This document shows, piece after piece, positions 8,933 to 17,423 of a DNA stretch of 64,000 nucleotides. Made by a program: the position numbers and the translations under genes. Position 1 is the stretch's first letter, and every line of letters starts with the position of its first letter. The stretch lies in assembly GCA_022565665.1 (NCBI GenBank), contig JAIUMI010000008.1:1-64000 (forward strand). The letters run 5' to 3'. The stretch is from Glycocaulis sp. (GTDB lineage: Bacteria; Pseudomonadota; Alphaproteobacteria; Caulobacterales; Maricaulaceae). Below the pieces are notes generated by a model that was not told the origin of the DNA, did not search any database, and worked only from the letters and a program-made list of their open reading frames with translations.

Positions 8933-10410
8933 GCCACAACCGCCTTCAGCTTGAGCACATTGGCCAGCGCCTCGAAGCGTGAGAGTGCCCGTTCGACCGC
9001 GAGGTCCTCGCGGCCCGGTTCCACCTCCAGCACCAGTGATCCGTTATCGCGTATCAGGTGGAAGGATTTCAAAAGGCCCGCCGATCCGCCTGACAGCGCT
9101 GTGCCGAGGCGCAGGCCAAACCCGTAGTGCAACGCGCTCTCCTCCTGCACATCGTCGAGAAGGCGGCGCGACGGGCAATCTTCCGGACGGCTGGAGCGGC
9201 CCGCATAGCGATGATGGATCGTCAGCGCCAGGAAGGCCCGCTCGGGATGGCGGATCCCGCTCAGCGGGGCGTAGAGCACTTCGGTGGACGCCAGCTCGGC
9301 ACGGTGATCAGGATGCATGCGTACACCCAGCTGTGACAGGCGCGCCGCTGCGCCGCGCAGCACCGTGTCACGCTCCGGTTCAAACACGGGCGGCAGTGAG
9401 GAAAAAACCGGCTCCAGCCAGCTGGCCAGCGCTGCGCCAAAGCCGGGCTCGGCCAGGGCGTGGCGGGCCATGGCGTCTGCCCCGGCCAGTAGCGGTTCAC
9501 GCGAGACGTGCAGCTCATCGCACTGGGCGAACGCCACGCCCTCGCGCAGGCCATAGGCGGAGAACACAACCCGCTTGAACTTGCCCCTTTTCACGATGCG
9601 TTTGAGCAATAGCGCCGCATAGGCCAGCGTCGCTGCGCGCTTGGAGGAGACGCCGGGCGTCGCCGCCAGTGAAGCCTCGCTCTGCGACATTGCGAAATCG
9701 GCGGCGCGGGAGACCTGAGACGCGGTCAAAGCGTATTCGTGGACCAGTTTGAGCGGGTAGAGATCAAGTGCCATGGCCAGCTGGGCAAAGGCCCGCCAAG
9801 CACCGCCCACGGCGTAAAAATCCGGCCCGCTCTTGGCGAACACGTGGCGTGCCGCGTTCAGCCCGGAATCAATTTCCTTGCGGATGCGCCGCTCATCGCC
9901 GGACGTGCCGTTCATGACCGCCAGCGGCCCCAGCGGCAGGGAAATGACATCTGTCACCTCGCGCCCCTCCAGCCGGGCAAGCTCAAGACTCGATCCGCCG
10001 AGATCCCCGGCCATGCCGTGCACATTGCCCGTGCCGGCGATAACGCCATAGGCCGACAGACGGCCTTCCTCCTCACCGCCGAGCACGCGGATATCAAGCC
10101 CGGTGAGCTCCCCGGCCTCGGCCACGAAATCAGCTCCGTCCGAGCATTCGCGCACGGCAGCGGTGGCCACCGCATGGCGCTCCTTCACGCCTCTGGCGTC
10201 CAGCAGGCTGGAGAATCGTTTCAACGCCAGCAGAGCGGACTGCACACCTTCGGGATTGAGCGCACCGCGCTCACGCGCGCCCTTGCCGAGCCCTGCCATG
10301 GTCTTCTCATTGAAGACTGGCCAGAGCGCCTCCCCCTCCACGCGGTAGAGTACGAGGCGTACCGAGTTCGAGCCGATATCGATGACGGCGATATCGCGGT
10401 CTGCTGCCAT
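8929..10410 (-). CDS. ppx: Exopolyphosphatase, Ppx/GppA family
   Basis: A 493-residue enzyme of the ASKHA fold that removes terminal phosphate from polyphosphate or from pppGpp. The phosphate-1 motif AVIDIGSNSVRLVLY lies at residues 8-22, the phosphate-2 motif GMAGDLGGSSLELARL near 131-146, and an HD-like C-terminal region follows. Its start codon shares one base with the ppk stop (TAATG on the minus strand), so it is translationally coupled to polyphosphate kinase, which makes exopolyphosphatase the likelier activity. Activity on pppGpp cannot be excluded. Confidence 0.93.
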   Translation of the reverse strand: MAADRDIAVIDIGSNSVRLVLYRVEGEALWPVFNEKTMAGLGKGARERGALNPEGVQSALLALKRFSSLLDARGVKERHAVATAAVRECSDGADFVAEAGELTGLDIRVLGGEEEGRLSAYGVIAGTGNVHGMAGDLGGSSLELARLEGREVTDVISLPLGPLAVMNGTSGDERRIRKEIDSGLNAARHVFAKSGPDFYAVGGAWRAFAQLAMALDLYPLKLVHEYALTASQVSRAADFAMSQSEASLAATPGVSSKRAATLAYAALLLKRIVKRGKFKRVVFSAYGLREGVAFAQCDELHVSREPLLAGADAMARHALAEPGFGAALASWLEPVFSSLPPVFEPERDTVLRGAAARLSQLGVRMHPDHRAELASTEVLYAPLSGIRHPERAFLALTIHHRYAGRSSRPEDCPSRRLLDDVQEESALHYGFGLRLGTALSGGSAGLLKSFHLIRDNGSLVLEVEPGREDLAVERALSRFEALANVLKLKAVVA

Positions 10411-12623
10411 TACGAACGTTTGACCAGTTGCGGCACGGACGGAGGCTGGTCGTGGCGAAGTGCCTCCCCGCGCCCGGAAAGGGACGGATTGGTCATGAAA
10501 TAATCATGCGCATTGAACGGATAGGCGATTGCAGATGTGTCGATGCGGCGATAGCTGCCATCCGGGTTCATGATCCAGCTCTGCGCCTCGTCATTGAGGT
10601 TGGCCACCATGATCTGGTCGAGCACCTGACGGTGCACGGTGGGGTTCTCCACCGGGCAAAGCGTCTCGATACGCCGGTCGAGATTACGCGGCATCCAGTC
10701 GGCAGAGCTGATCCATACCTCGGCCTTCGGCGAAGGCAGACGCTCGCCATTGCCAAAGCAGACAATGCGCGAATGCTCCAGAAAGCGCCCGACAATGGAC
10801 TTCACCCGGATATTCTCCGACAGGCCCGGTACGCCGGGGCGCAGGCAGCAAATGCCGCGCACGATCAGCTCGATACGCACACCGGCCTGACTGGCCTCGT
10901 AGAGCGCATCGATGATTTCCGGGTGGACGACCGAGTTCATCTTCGCCCACACGCCGGCAGGCTTGCCCGCGCGGGCATTGTCCGCCTCGCGCCGGATTTT
11001 CTCCAACAGCATCTCCTTCATCCCCAGCGGCGAGATGTAGAGCTTTTCAAGGCCCGTCGGGCGGGCATAGCCGGTGACATAGTTGAAGATGCGCCCGGCA
11101 TCGCGGCCGCAGGCCGGATCGGCGGTGAAGAGCGACAGATCGGTGTAAATCCGCGCCGTGATAGGGTGGTAATTGCCGGTGCCGAAATGGGCATAGGTGC
11201 GCAGGGTCTGGCCCTCGCGCCGTACGACAAGCGAAATCTTGGCGTGGGTCTTGTACTCCACGAAGCCATAGACAACCTGCACGCCCGCGCGCTCCAGATC
11301 GCGCGCCCATTTGAGATTGGCTTCCTCGTCAAAGCGGGCTTTCAGCTCCACCAGCGCGGTAACGTTCTTGCCCGCCTCTGCCGCCTCGATGAGTGCGGCC
11401 ACGATGGGCGAGTTCTTCGAGGTGCGGTAGAGCGTCTGCTTGATCGCGACGACGTCAGGATCGTTGGCCGCCTGACGCAGGAACTGCACCACCACATCAA
11501 AGCTCTCATAAGGATGGTGGACGATCAGATCTTTGGCCCGGATGGCAGCAAAGCAGTCCCCGCCATGATCCTTGATGCGTTCGGGGAAGCGCGGCTCATA
11601 GGGCTCGAATTTCAGCTCCGGCCGGTCATCAGGGATGAGCTGGGAGACCTGGGCGAGGCCCACAATGCCATCGACCAGCACGATATCGCGGCTCTCGGCA
11701 TGAAGCTGCTGGACGATGAAGCGGCGCAGCTCCTCGGGCATGGAGGCTTCGATCTTCAGCCGCACCAGCACACCGCGGCGGCGCTGTTTGAGGCGCGCCT
11801 CGAACTCGCGCACGAGATCCTCGGCCTCTTCCTCGATCTCGATATCGCTGTCGCGCACGATGCGGAAGGCGCCCTTGCCCATCAGCTCATAGCCGGGGAA
11901 GAGCGCGTCGATGAACACGATCAGCACGTCTTCCAGCGCGATGAAGCGGCGCACGGGCCGGCCCTTGCGGTCCTTGCGGTTGCACGGAATCTCCACAAAC
12001 CGCTTCACGCCCGCCGGCAGGGGCAGGAGCGCATTCATCACCTTGCCATCGCGTGCGCGCTTCAGCTTCAGCACCAGCGCAAAGCCCAGATTGGGAATGA
12101 AGGGGAACGGATGGGCCGGATCGATGGCCAGAGGCGTGATCACCGGCAGGGTATGAGCGAGAAAATCGTCACGCAGCCAGGCCTTTTCCGCGCGCGTCAG
12201 GCGTTCCGGCGCGACCAGCTGCACGCCCTCGCGGCGCATGATGGTGCGTATCTCTCGCCAGCGCGCCTGCTGCTCGTTCATCAGGCGGGAGGCGGCGGCA
12301 TTGATGCGCTCCAGCTGTTCCGAAACCGTCAGCCCGTCCTGACCGGCCCGGTCCACGCCATTGCGCAACTGGGCGCGCAGGCCCGCCACCCGTACCATGT
12401 AGAACTCATCGAGATTGCTCGCCGAGATCGACAGGAAGCGCAGCCGCTCAAGGATCGGGTGGGACTTGTTCTCGGCCTCTTCGAGGACGCGCCGGTTGAA
12501 CTCCAGCCAGGACAGCTCCCGGTTCAGGAAGCGCTCAGGCGAGGCCATCAGGCTGGCGGTTTCCCCGCCGCCATCGCCGTCTGTATCGGCCACCCGCGTC
12601 ACACCTTCACTCATCTCGGTCAT
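10410..12623 (-). CDS. ppk: Polyphosphate kinase 1
   Basis: A 737-residue PPK1 that polymerises the gamma-phosphate of ATP into polyphosphate. All four domains are recognisable: N-terminal [19 protein letters not shown], head domain [20 protein letters not shown], and two phospholipase-D-like domains. The autophosphorylated histidine is in [12 protein letters not shown] and a second conserved histidine in [10 protein letters not shown]. The first four bases overlap the hdaA stop (ATGA) and the last base overlaps ppx, so DnaA inactivator, polyphosphate synthesis and breakdown are encoded in one tightly coupled unit. The N-terminal 30 residues are glycine/aspartate-rich and poorly conserved. 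Confidence 0.97.
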   Translation of the reverse strand: MTEMSEGVTRVADTDGDGGGETASLMASPERFLNRELSWLEFNRRVLEEAENKSHPILERLRFLSISASNLDEFYMVRVAGLRAQLRNGVDRAGQDGLTVSEQLERINAAASRLMNEQQARWREIRTIMRREGVQLVAPERLTRAEKAWLRDDFLAHTLPVITPLAIDPAHPFPFIPNLGFALVLKLKRARDGKVMNALLPLPAGVKRFVEIPCNRKDRKGRPVRRFIALEDVLIVFIDALFPGYELMGKGAFRIVRDSDIEIEEEAEDLVREFEARLKQRRRGVLVRLKIEASMPEELRRFIVQQLHAESRDIVLVDGIVGLAQVSQLIPDDRPELKFEPYEPRFPERIKDHGGDCFAAIRAKDLIVHHPYESFDVVVQFLRQAANDPDVVAIKQTLYRTSKNSPIVAALIEAAEAGKNVTALVELKARFDEEANLKWARDLERAGVQVVYGFVEYKTHAKISLVVRREGQTLRTYAHFGTGNYHPITARIYTDLSLFTADPACGRDAGRIFNYVTGYARPTGLEKLYISPLGMKEMLLEKIRREADNARAGKPAGVWAKMNSVVHPEIIDALYEASQAGVRIELIVRGICCLRPGVPGLSENIRVKSIVGRFLEHSRIVCFGNGERLPSPKAEVWISSADWMPRNLDRRIETLCPVENPTVHRQVLDQIMVANLNDEAQSWIMNPDGSYRRIDTSAIAYPFNAHDYFMTNPSLSGRGEALRHDQPPSVPQLVKRS

Positions 12624-13324
12624 GACGGGGTCTCTGCATCCTCCCGGGTGGTATCAGCGCTGGATAGTCCAGCCAGCATCTCGCGTGCAAGCGTACGCGT
12701 GACCGGCCCCTTCGCGGCCAGCGCCGCATTGTCCAGCCGCGCCACCAGCGCCCGGGCAAAGTCTACCGAACGCTCCATGCGCACAAGAATATAGTCTATC
12801 ACGCCGGGGCCGAGCGGGGTGCGCCGGTCGCGGAAAAGCTTCTCCAGCACCTGACGCAGAAGCGCATCATCCGGCTCGTTCAGCACCGCCGTCTCTGCCG
12901 CGGCGAGGCGCGAGGCGAGATCGGGCACACCCACATGCCAGCCCCCGCCCGGCTTGCGCGCCGTCATCAGCACGCTGATCCCGGAATCGCCCGCCGCCCG
13001 GTTCAGCAGGTGAAACAGGCCCATCTCGTCGAGCCCTGCATCGCAATCCTCCACGATGACGCTGGCGCCGCGCTGCACTCCGGGCAGGGCTTTCGACAGC
13101 GTCCCGGCATCCAGAAAGCGCGCACCGGTGCGCACCCGCCACATATGCGCCAGATGCGTCTTGCCTGAGCCGGCAGGACCGGTGAGCAGAAGGTGGCCAT
13201 GACGCCAGCGCGGCCAGCGATTGACCAGCGCCAGCGCGGACGCATTGGCCTCGCTCACCGCGAAGCTCTCCGCGCGGTAATCCGGCTTTAGCGACAGGTC
13301 GAGGGCAAGCTGAGATGTTGCCAT
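12620..13324 (-). CDS. hdaA: DnaA inactivator HdaA (Hda-like AAA+ protein)
   Basis: A 234-residue DnaA-paralogous AAA+ protein. The N-terminal QLALDL (residues 5-10) is a sliding-clamp-binding motif, as in Hda/HdaA, and the P-loop [12 protein letters not shown] follows at 49-60. Walker B is the degenerate [13 protein letters not shown]. HdaA works with DnaN to stimulate ATP hydrolysis by DnaA after replication starts; in Caulobacter it is essential for cell-cycle control. The ATG at 13324 is chosen because it puts the clamp motif at the N-terminus. It lies eight bases after the DUF2066 gene and overlaps ppk by four bases. Confidence 0.9.
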   Translation of the reverse strand: MATSQLALDLSLKPDYRAESFAVSEANASALALVNRWPRWRHGHLLLTGPAGSGKTHLAHMWRVRTGARFLDAGTLSKALPGVQRGASVIVEDCDAGLDEMGLFHLLNRAAGDSGISVLMTARKPGGGWHVGVPDLASRLAAAETAVLNEPDDALLRQVLEKLFRDRRTPLGPGVIDYILVRMERSVDFARALVARLDNAALAAKGPVTRTLAREMLAGLSSADTTREDAETPS

Positions 13325-13331
13325 AAGGAAA

Positions 13332-14453
13332 TCAGCTCCGCGGCCGCGCCACCCAGCCCAGCCCGCGCTCTTCCTCCAGCCGGGCACCGCGCTGGGCCAG
13401 CTCACGCACCAGCTGCTCACGCTCGCCGCGATAGGTCAGCGTCATCACCGCACCCGTGGTGGAGACCGCATCAAGCCGCGCATTGGATACCAGGGACGCG
13501 CCCGTGATGGCCCGCTGAAGGGCGCGCCACTGGCCGATGGAGTTGTAGAGCACCGTCACGGCCAGCTCTCCGGCCTCGCCGCCGCGCACGATGACCTGGC
13601 GCTTCCAGTCTTCCTGCCGGGTCTGGACGATACGGCGGGCGAGCTCGCTGTACCCGCCCAGCCCCGTCATGGCCTCGACGGGTTCGGACACGATCTCCTC
13701 GCCCGACAGGTCATATACCTGCCCGCTTGCCCGCACCGTGCCTTCCGATTCGCGCGCGCTGATCACCGCCACCTGGCGCACGCCATAGAGCCTAGCGATC
13801 TCCCGCAGCGCCATCTCGTCGCCTGCCAGAGCGGCCGATGCGCTGATCACGGCGCGGCCAAGCGGGCGTTCATCATACCCCTCGCCTTCGGTGCGCGAAC
13901 CCAGCCCGATGAAGGGCGTCAGGGCATGATTGTATTGCGCGCCGCGCCAGGCCTCATACCAGGCACCGCCCCACAACCCTGCACCGTCGCTACGCTGGGT
14001 AACGGGAATGACCAGAATGGGTGCAGCCTGCGCATCAGTGAAGGCCACACCCTGGCTGTTCAGGAAGGAGCGCACGCCGCGCGGATCGAACTCCACCGTC
14101 ATGGTGGCGATGTAGCGGTTGGCCGAACGGCGTTCATCGGCGACCTGAAGGCCCACGACAAGTTCCTGCGCCACCTCGGAGGGAATCGAGACCAGACCGG
14201 CATTGATCCGGTCTTCGGGCAACGTCATCCGTTCCAGCAATACCTTGGCCGCCGCGAGCTGGCCGGAGCGGAAGGCTGCATGCTGGGCTGCCGTCGTGGT
14301 ATCGGCGCGCTCATCCACCGGGATGCCGGACACGATGAACACGCTCTGCGCCATCACCGGCATGGAGACGATGACCGCGCAGATCATGGCCGTGATGAAG
14401 GCCATGAGGCCGGAGCCGGGCATGGCCGGCAGACGGGAGTGTTTGGCAATCAT
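13332..14453 (-). CDS. DUF2066 domain-containing secreted protein
   Basis: A 373-residue protein with a Sec-type signal: a basic start, hydrophobic core FITAMICAVIVSMPVMA and a cleavage site after AQS near residue 37. The mature part resembles the DUF2066 family, found upstream of hda or purM in many proteobacteria; its function is not established. Visible segments include DERADTTTAAQHAAFRSGQ and LAAAKVLLERMTLPED. It is first in the hdaA-ppk-ppx unit and divergent from purM. Confidence 0.78.
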   Translation of the reverse strand: MIAKHSRLPAMPGSGLMAFITAMICAVIVSMPVMAQSVFIVSGIPVDERADTTTAAQHAAFRSGQLAAAKVLLERMTLPEDRINAGLVSIPSEVAQELVVGLQVADERRSANRYIATMTVEFDPRGVRSFLNSQGVAFTDAQAAPILVIPVTQRSDGAGLWGGAWYEAWRGAQYNHALTPFIGLGSRTEGEGYDERPLGRAVISASAALAGDEMALREIARLYGVRQVAVISARESEGTVRASGQVYDLSGEEIVSEPVEAMTGLGGYSELARRIVQTRQEDWKRQVIVRGGEAGELAVTVLYNSIGQWRALQRAITGASLVSNARLDAVSTTGAVMTLTYRGEREQLVRELAQRGARLEEERGLGWVARPRS

Positions 14454-14765
14454 CGCAAATATCCTGAACCCAAGACGTGTTGAAACCGACTATACCGCGA
14501 CCCGCGCCCCGGTGAAGGGCTGACGGCCAGTACCGGCACCGGCAGCGCGGCAGGGCGTCCCGCCTGCCACACCGGGCCACGAGACAACCATACACCGCAA
14601 TGAGCCGAGGGGGATTGATAGCCGATGATCTTGTGCAACCCTCTGAATAAAAAGGGAGGTTCATCGAGCAAGGCGGGGATAGGCGCAAATTGCAGGCCCG
14701 CCCTCTTGCCAAGCCCGCCCCCTTGCAGTTGTTTGCGCCAGAATCCCGACCCCCTTGCCGGAGCA
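14454..14765. other. Divergent intergenic region between the DUF2066 gene and purM
   Basis: About 310 bases without a supportable gene. It must hold the promoters for the DUF2066-hdaA-ppk-ppx unit (left) and purM-purN (right). I see no convincing purine-riboswitch core, tRNA or terminator. An upstream in-frame extension of purM to 14625 would encode a proline- and cysteine-rich leader unlike PurM and is not accepted. Confidence 0.5.
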
Positions 14766-15803
14766 ATGACCTTGGCCAGCACACCGCCTTCACAGGGCCT
14801 TACCTATGCCTCTGCCGGGGTCGATATCGATGCAGGCGACGCGCTGGTCGAGGCGATCAAGCCGCTGGCCAGATCCACCGCCCGGCCCGGCGCGACGGCT
14901 GACCTTGGCGGGTTTGGCGGCGCGTTTGATCTCAAAGCCGCAGGCTTTAACGATCCGATTCTGGTCTCCGGCACGGACGGGGTCGGCACCAAGCTGCGCC
15001 TTGCCATCGATACCGGTATTGTCGACACGGTCGGCATTGATCTCGTGGCCATGTGCGTCAATGACGTGCTGGCGCAGGGCGCCGAGCCTTTGTTCTTCCT
15101 CGACTATTTCGCCACCGGCAAGCTGGACCCGGCGCGCGGGGCGGAGATCGTGAAAGGCATTGCTGCCGGATGCCGCCTCGCGGGCTGCGCACTCATTGGC
15201 GGGGAGACCGCCGAGATGCCGGGCATGTATGAGGGCGAGGATTTCGATCTGGCAGGTTTTGTCGTCGGCGCGGCGGAACGCGGCAATCTCCTGCCCCGCG
15301 AAGCGGACATGGTCCCCGGCGATGTGCTGATCGGGCTGGCCTCCTCCGGCCCGCATTCCAACGGCTATTCGCTCATTCGCCGCGTGATCGATCATGCCGG
15401 GCTGAAGTTTGACAGCGAGGCCCCCTTCGCGCCGGGCAGGACGCTCGGCGAAGCGCTGCTGGAGCCGACCCGCATCTATGTGAAATCGCTGATGCCGCTT
15501 GTGCGCGCGGGGCACATCAAGGGCCTCGCTCACATTACCGGCGGCGGGATTACCGAGAACACGCCGCGCATGCTGCCGGGTCATCTGGGCTTCGAGGTTG
15601 ATTACTCGAGCTTTGAGCGTCCCGCCGTGTTCCGCTGGCTGGAAAACGCCGGCGGTATCGCGGAGGCTGAAATGCGCCGCACCTTCAATTGCGGGATCGG
15701 CATGATCGCAGCCGTCGCAGCCGAAGACGCCGACGATGTGCTGGCGGCGCTGCGTGAGGCGGGCGAGAGCGCCGCGATCATCGGGCATCTGACCGCGAAA
15801 TGA
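14766..15803 (+). CDS. purM: Phosphoribosylformylglycinamidine cyclo-ligase (AIR synthetase)
   Basis: A 345-residue ATP-dependent enzyme that closes the imidazole ring in step five of purine synthesis. Conserved blocks are [20 protein letters not shown] at the start, [56 protein letters not shown] and [16 protein letters not shown]. The ATG at 14766 gives the normal length. The last bases overlap the purN start (ATGA), so the two are cotranslated, as in E. coli. Confidence 0.97.
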   Translation: MTLASTPPSQGLTYASAGVDIDAGDALVEAIKPLARSTARPGATADLGGFGGAFDLKAAGFNDPILVSGTDGVGTKLRLAIDTGIVDTVGIDLVAMCVNDVLAQGAEPLFFLDYFATGKLDPARGAEIVKGIAAGCRLAGCALIGGETAEMPGMYEGEDFDLAGFVVGAAERGNLLPREADMVPGDVLIGLASSGPHSNGYSLIRRVIDHAGLKFDSEAPFAPGRTLGEALLEPTRIYVKSLMPLVRAGHIKGLAHITGGGITENTPRMLPGHLGFEVDYSSFERPAVFRWLENAGGIAEAEMRRTFNCGIGMIAAVAAEDADDVLAALREAGESAAIIGHLTAK

Positions 15804-16390
15804 GTGGCAAGACGCCGATTGCCGTCCTCATCTCCGGGCGCGGATCGAATTTGCAATGCCTGATCGATGCCTGCGCGGCGGAAGACTATCCCGCGCGCAT
15901 TGTCGCGGTGATCTCCAACCGGCCAGACGCCTACGGGCTGGAGCGGGCGAAAGAGGCGGGCATTCCCGCCATCGCCATTGACCACAAGGCCTATCACACC
16001 CGCGAGGATTTTGAAGCCGCGCTGGACGCTGCCTTGCGAGAGGCGGGGGCCGAGTTTGTCTGCCTTGCCGGTTTCATGCGTATCCTGACGGAAGGCTTCG
16101 TGAACCAGTGGGAAGGCCGGATGATCAATATCCACCCGTCTTTGCTGCCGAAATTCAAGGGCGTGGACACGCACAAGCGCGCCATTGAGGCGGGCGAGAG
16201 CGAGCATGGCTGCACGGTCCACTGGGTGACGCCCGGCATGGATGAAGGCCCTGTAATCGCGCAGGCCCGTGTGCCGGTGCTGGCGGGCGATACGCCCGAA
16301 ACCCTCGCCGCACGTGTGCTGGTGGAAGAGCACAGGCTCTATCCGCAAGCGCTGAAAATGGCTTTGGAAAAAGGCGTAGAGCATTACTGA
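15800..16390 (+). CDS. purN: Phosphoribosylglycinamide formyltransferase
   Basis: A 196-residue folate-dependent GART that converts GAR to FGAR in purine synthesis. The phosphate-binding loop [13 protein letters not shown] is near residues 11-23, the catalytic block [18 protein letters not shown] follows, and the aspartate lies in [15 protein letters not shown]. Its stop codon is followed by arfB, whose best-supported start overlaps the purN end by eight bases. Confidence 0.96.
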   Translation: MSGKTPIAVLISGRGSNLQCLIDACAAEDYPARIVAVISNRPDAYGLERAKEAGIPAIAIDHKAYHTREDFEAALDAALREAGAEFVCLAGFMRILTEGFVNQWEGRMINIHPSLLPKFKGVDTHKRAIEAGESEHGCTVHWVTPGMDEGPVIAQARVPVLAGDTPETLAARVLVEEHRLYPQALKMALEKGVEHY

Positions 16391-16790
16391 CGAATTCATC
16401 CTTGATGAGAGCCTGATAACCGAGCGCTTCGTGAAGGCGTCCGGGCCGGGCGGTCAGCATGTGAACAAGACCGCCAGCGCGGTGCAGCTGCGTTATGACG
16501 TCCATGCCAGCGCCCTTGATCCCGCCATCAAGCAGCGTCTCATACGTCTGGCCGGCAGCCGCATGACGCAGGACGGCGTACTGATATTGCATGTGGAGGA
16601 TCACCGCTCTCAGGAGCGCAATCGCGCGGAGGCCCGCACGCGGCTGAAACGCCTGATCCGGCAGGCCAGCCGCAAACCGAAGCCGCGCATCAAGTCCCGC
16701 CCGTCCTTGAACTCGATCAAGCGCCAGAAAGACGCCAAGGCGAAGAAGGGCCAGACCAAGGCGCTCAGGAAAAAGCCGGGGCTGGACTAG
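16383..16790 (+). CDS. arfB: Alternative ribosome-rescue factor ArfB (peptidyl-tRNA hydrolase), apparent ATT start
   Basis: A stop-codon-independent release factor that rescues stalled ribosomes. The GGQ catalytic motif lies in FVKASGPGGQHVNKT, and the lysine/arginine-rich C-terminal tail (RKPKPRIKSRPS...KAKKGQTKALRKK) that threads into the mRNA channel is intact. The frame is closed by a TAG at 16377, and between there and a GTG at 16431 there is no ATG, GTG or TTG. A start at the GTG would leave 119 residues and delete the first conserved strand; the codons from ATT 16383 encode [15 protein letters not shown], which matches the family N-terminus and gives 135 residues. A purine-rich stretch (GGAAAAAGG) lies just upstream. 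The function is secure; the start is inferred. Confidence 0.8.
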   Translation: MTDEFILDESLITERFVKASGPGGQHVNKTASAVQLRYDVHASALDPAIKQRLIRLAGSRMTQDGVLILHVEDHRSQERNRAEARTRLKRLIRQASRKPKPRIKSRPSLNSIKRQKDAKAKKGQTKALRKKPGLD

Positions 16791-16814
16791 GCGAACGCCG
16801 CTGTCCGGAAAAAT

Positions 16815-16840
16815 GGGTCCCGGCTCGAGGGCCGGGACCC
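16815..16840. repeat. Palindromic intergenic repeat, 10-bp perfect arms
   Basis: GGGTCCCGGC (16815-16824) and GCCGGGACCC (16831-16840) form a perfect ten-base stem with a six-base loop. There is no T-run after it. The sequence style (GGGTCCC...GGGACCC) resembles one half of the larger element at 47795-47910, so both may belong to a dispersed palindromic family. Confidence 0.6.
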
Positions 16841-16847
16841 AGACTAC

Positions 16848-16879
16848 AAAAAAAGCCCGGCATCGCTGCCGGGCTTTTT
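16848..16879. terminator. Bidirectional intrinsic terminator between arfB and ndk
   Basis: A seven-base GC stem GCCCGGC / GCCGGGC (16855-16861 and 16868-16874) with loop ATCGCT, flanked by seven A on the left and five T on the right. It can end transcription from arfB (plus) and from ndk (minus), which converge here. Confidence 0.88.
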
Positions 16880-16902
16880 CATGTCTCGCGAAGGAGTAGT
16901 TG

Positions 16903-17325
16903 TTAGCCCACCAGCTCCAGGCCGGCGAAGAAATAGGCAATCTCCTCGGCTGCCGTTTCCGGGGCGTCAGAGCCGTGTACCGAATTGGCTTCGATGGATT
17001 CGGCGAACACCTTGCGGATCGTGCCTTCGTCGGCATTGGCCGGGTTGGTGGCGCCCATGACGGCGCGGTATTTCGCAATCGCGTCTTCGCCTTCGAGCAC
17101 CTGCACCACGACCGGGCCGGAGGTCATGAAGGACACCAGATCGTTGAAGAAGGGGCGCTCAGCGTGCACGCCGTAAAAGGTCTCGGCCTGCGCCTTCGTC
17201 ATGTGGATGCGCTTTTGCGCGATGATGCGAAGGCCCGCATCCTCGATCATGGCGTTGATCTTGCCGGTGAGGTTCCGCTTGGTGGCGTCGGGCTTGATGA
17301 TGGAGAAGGTGCGTTGCAGCGCCAT
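16903..17325 (-). CDS. ndk: Nucleoside diphosphate kinase
   Basis: A 140-residue enzyme that equilibrates NTP pools through a phosphohistidine. The start [18 protein letters not shown] is typical, and the phospho-accepting histidine is His117 in [15 protein letters not shown]. Length equals the family norm; an upstream in-frame start would add 26 unrelated residues. It is monocistronic, with a bidirectional terminator directly downstream and the divergent ABC-F gene upstream. Confidence 0.97.
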   Translation of the reverse strand: MALQRTFSIIKPDATKRNLTGKINAMIEDAGLRIIAQKRIHMTKAQAETFYGVHAERPFFNDLVSFMTSGPVVVQVLEGEDAIAKYRAVMGATNPANADEGTIRKVFAESIEANSVHGSDAPETAAEEIAYFFAGLELVG

Positions 17326-17423
17326 GGTTTTGATGTCCCTTGAGTGAAAGCTGGGGAGGTGGGGTTTGGCGCGGCTTATAGCGGCGCTTTCACGGGCCAG
17401 CAAGGCGTGCTACGCGGCGCCGC

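Noticed and set aside
10428-12794. A 788-codon plus-strand frame
   Set aside because: It is the antisense shadow of ppk; the translation is low-complexity (His/Arg/Asp-rich) with no family signature.
14520-14765. Possible purine riboswitch upstream of purM
   Set aside because: No recognisable aptamer core or paired arms; the repeated CCCGCCC-rich strings do not form a convincing fold.
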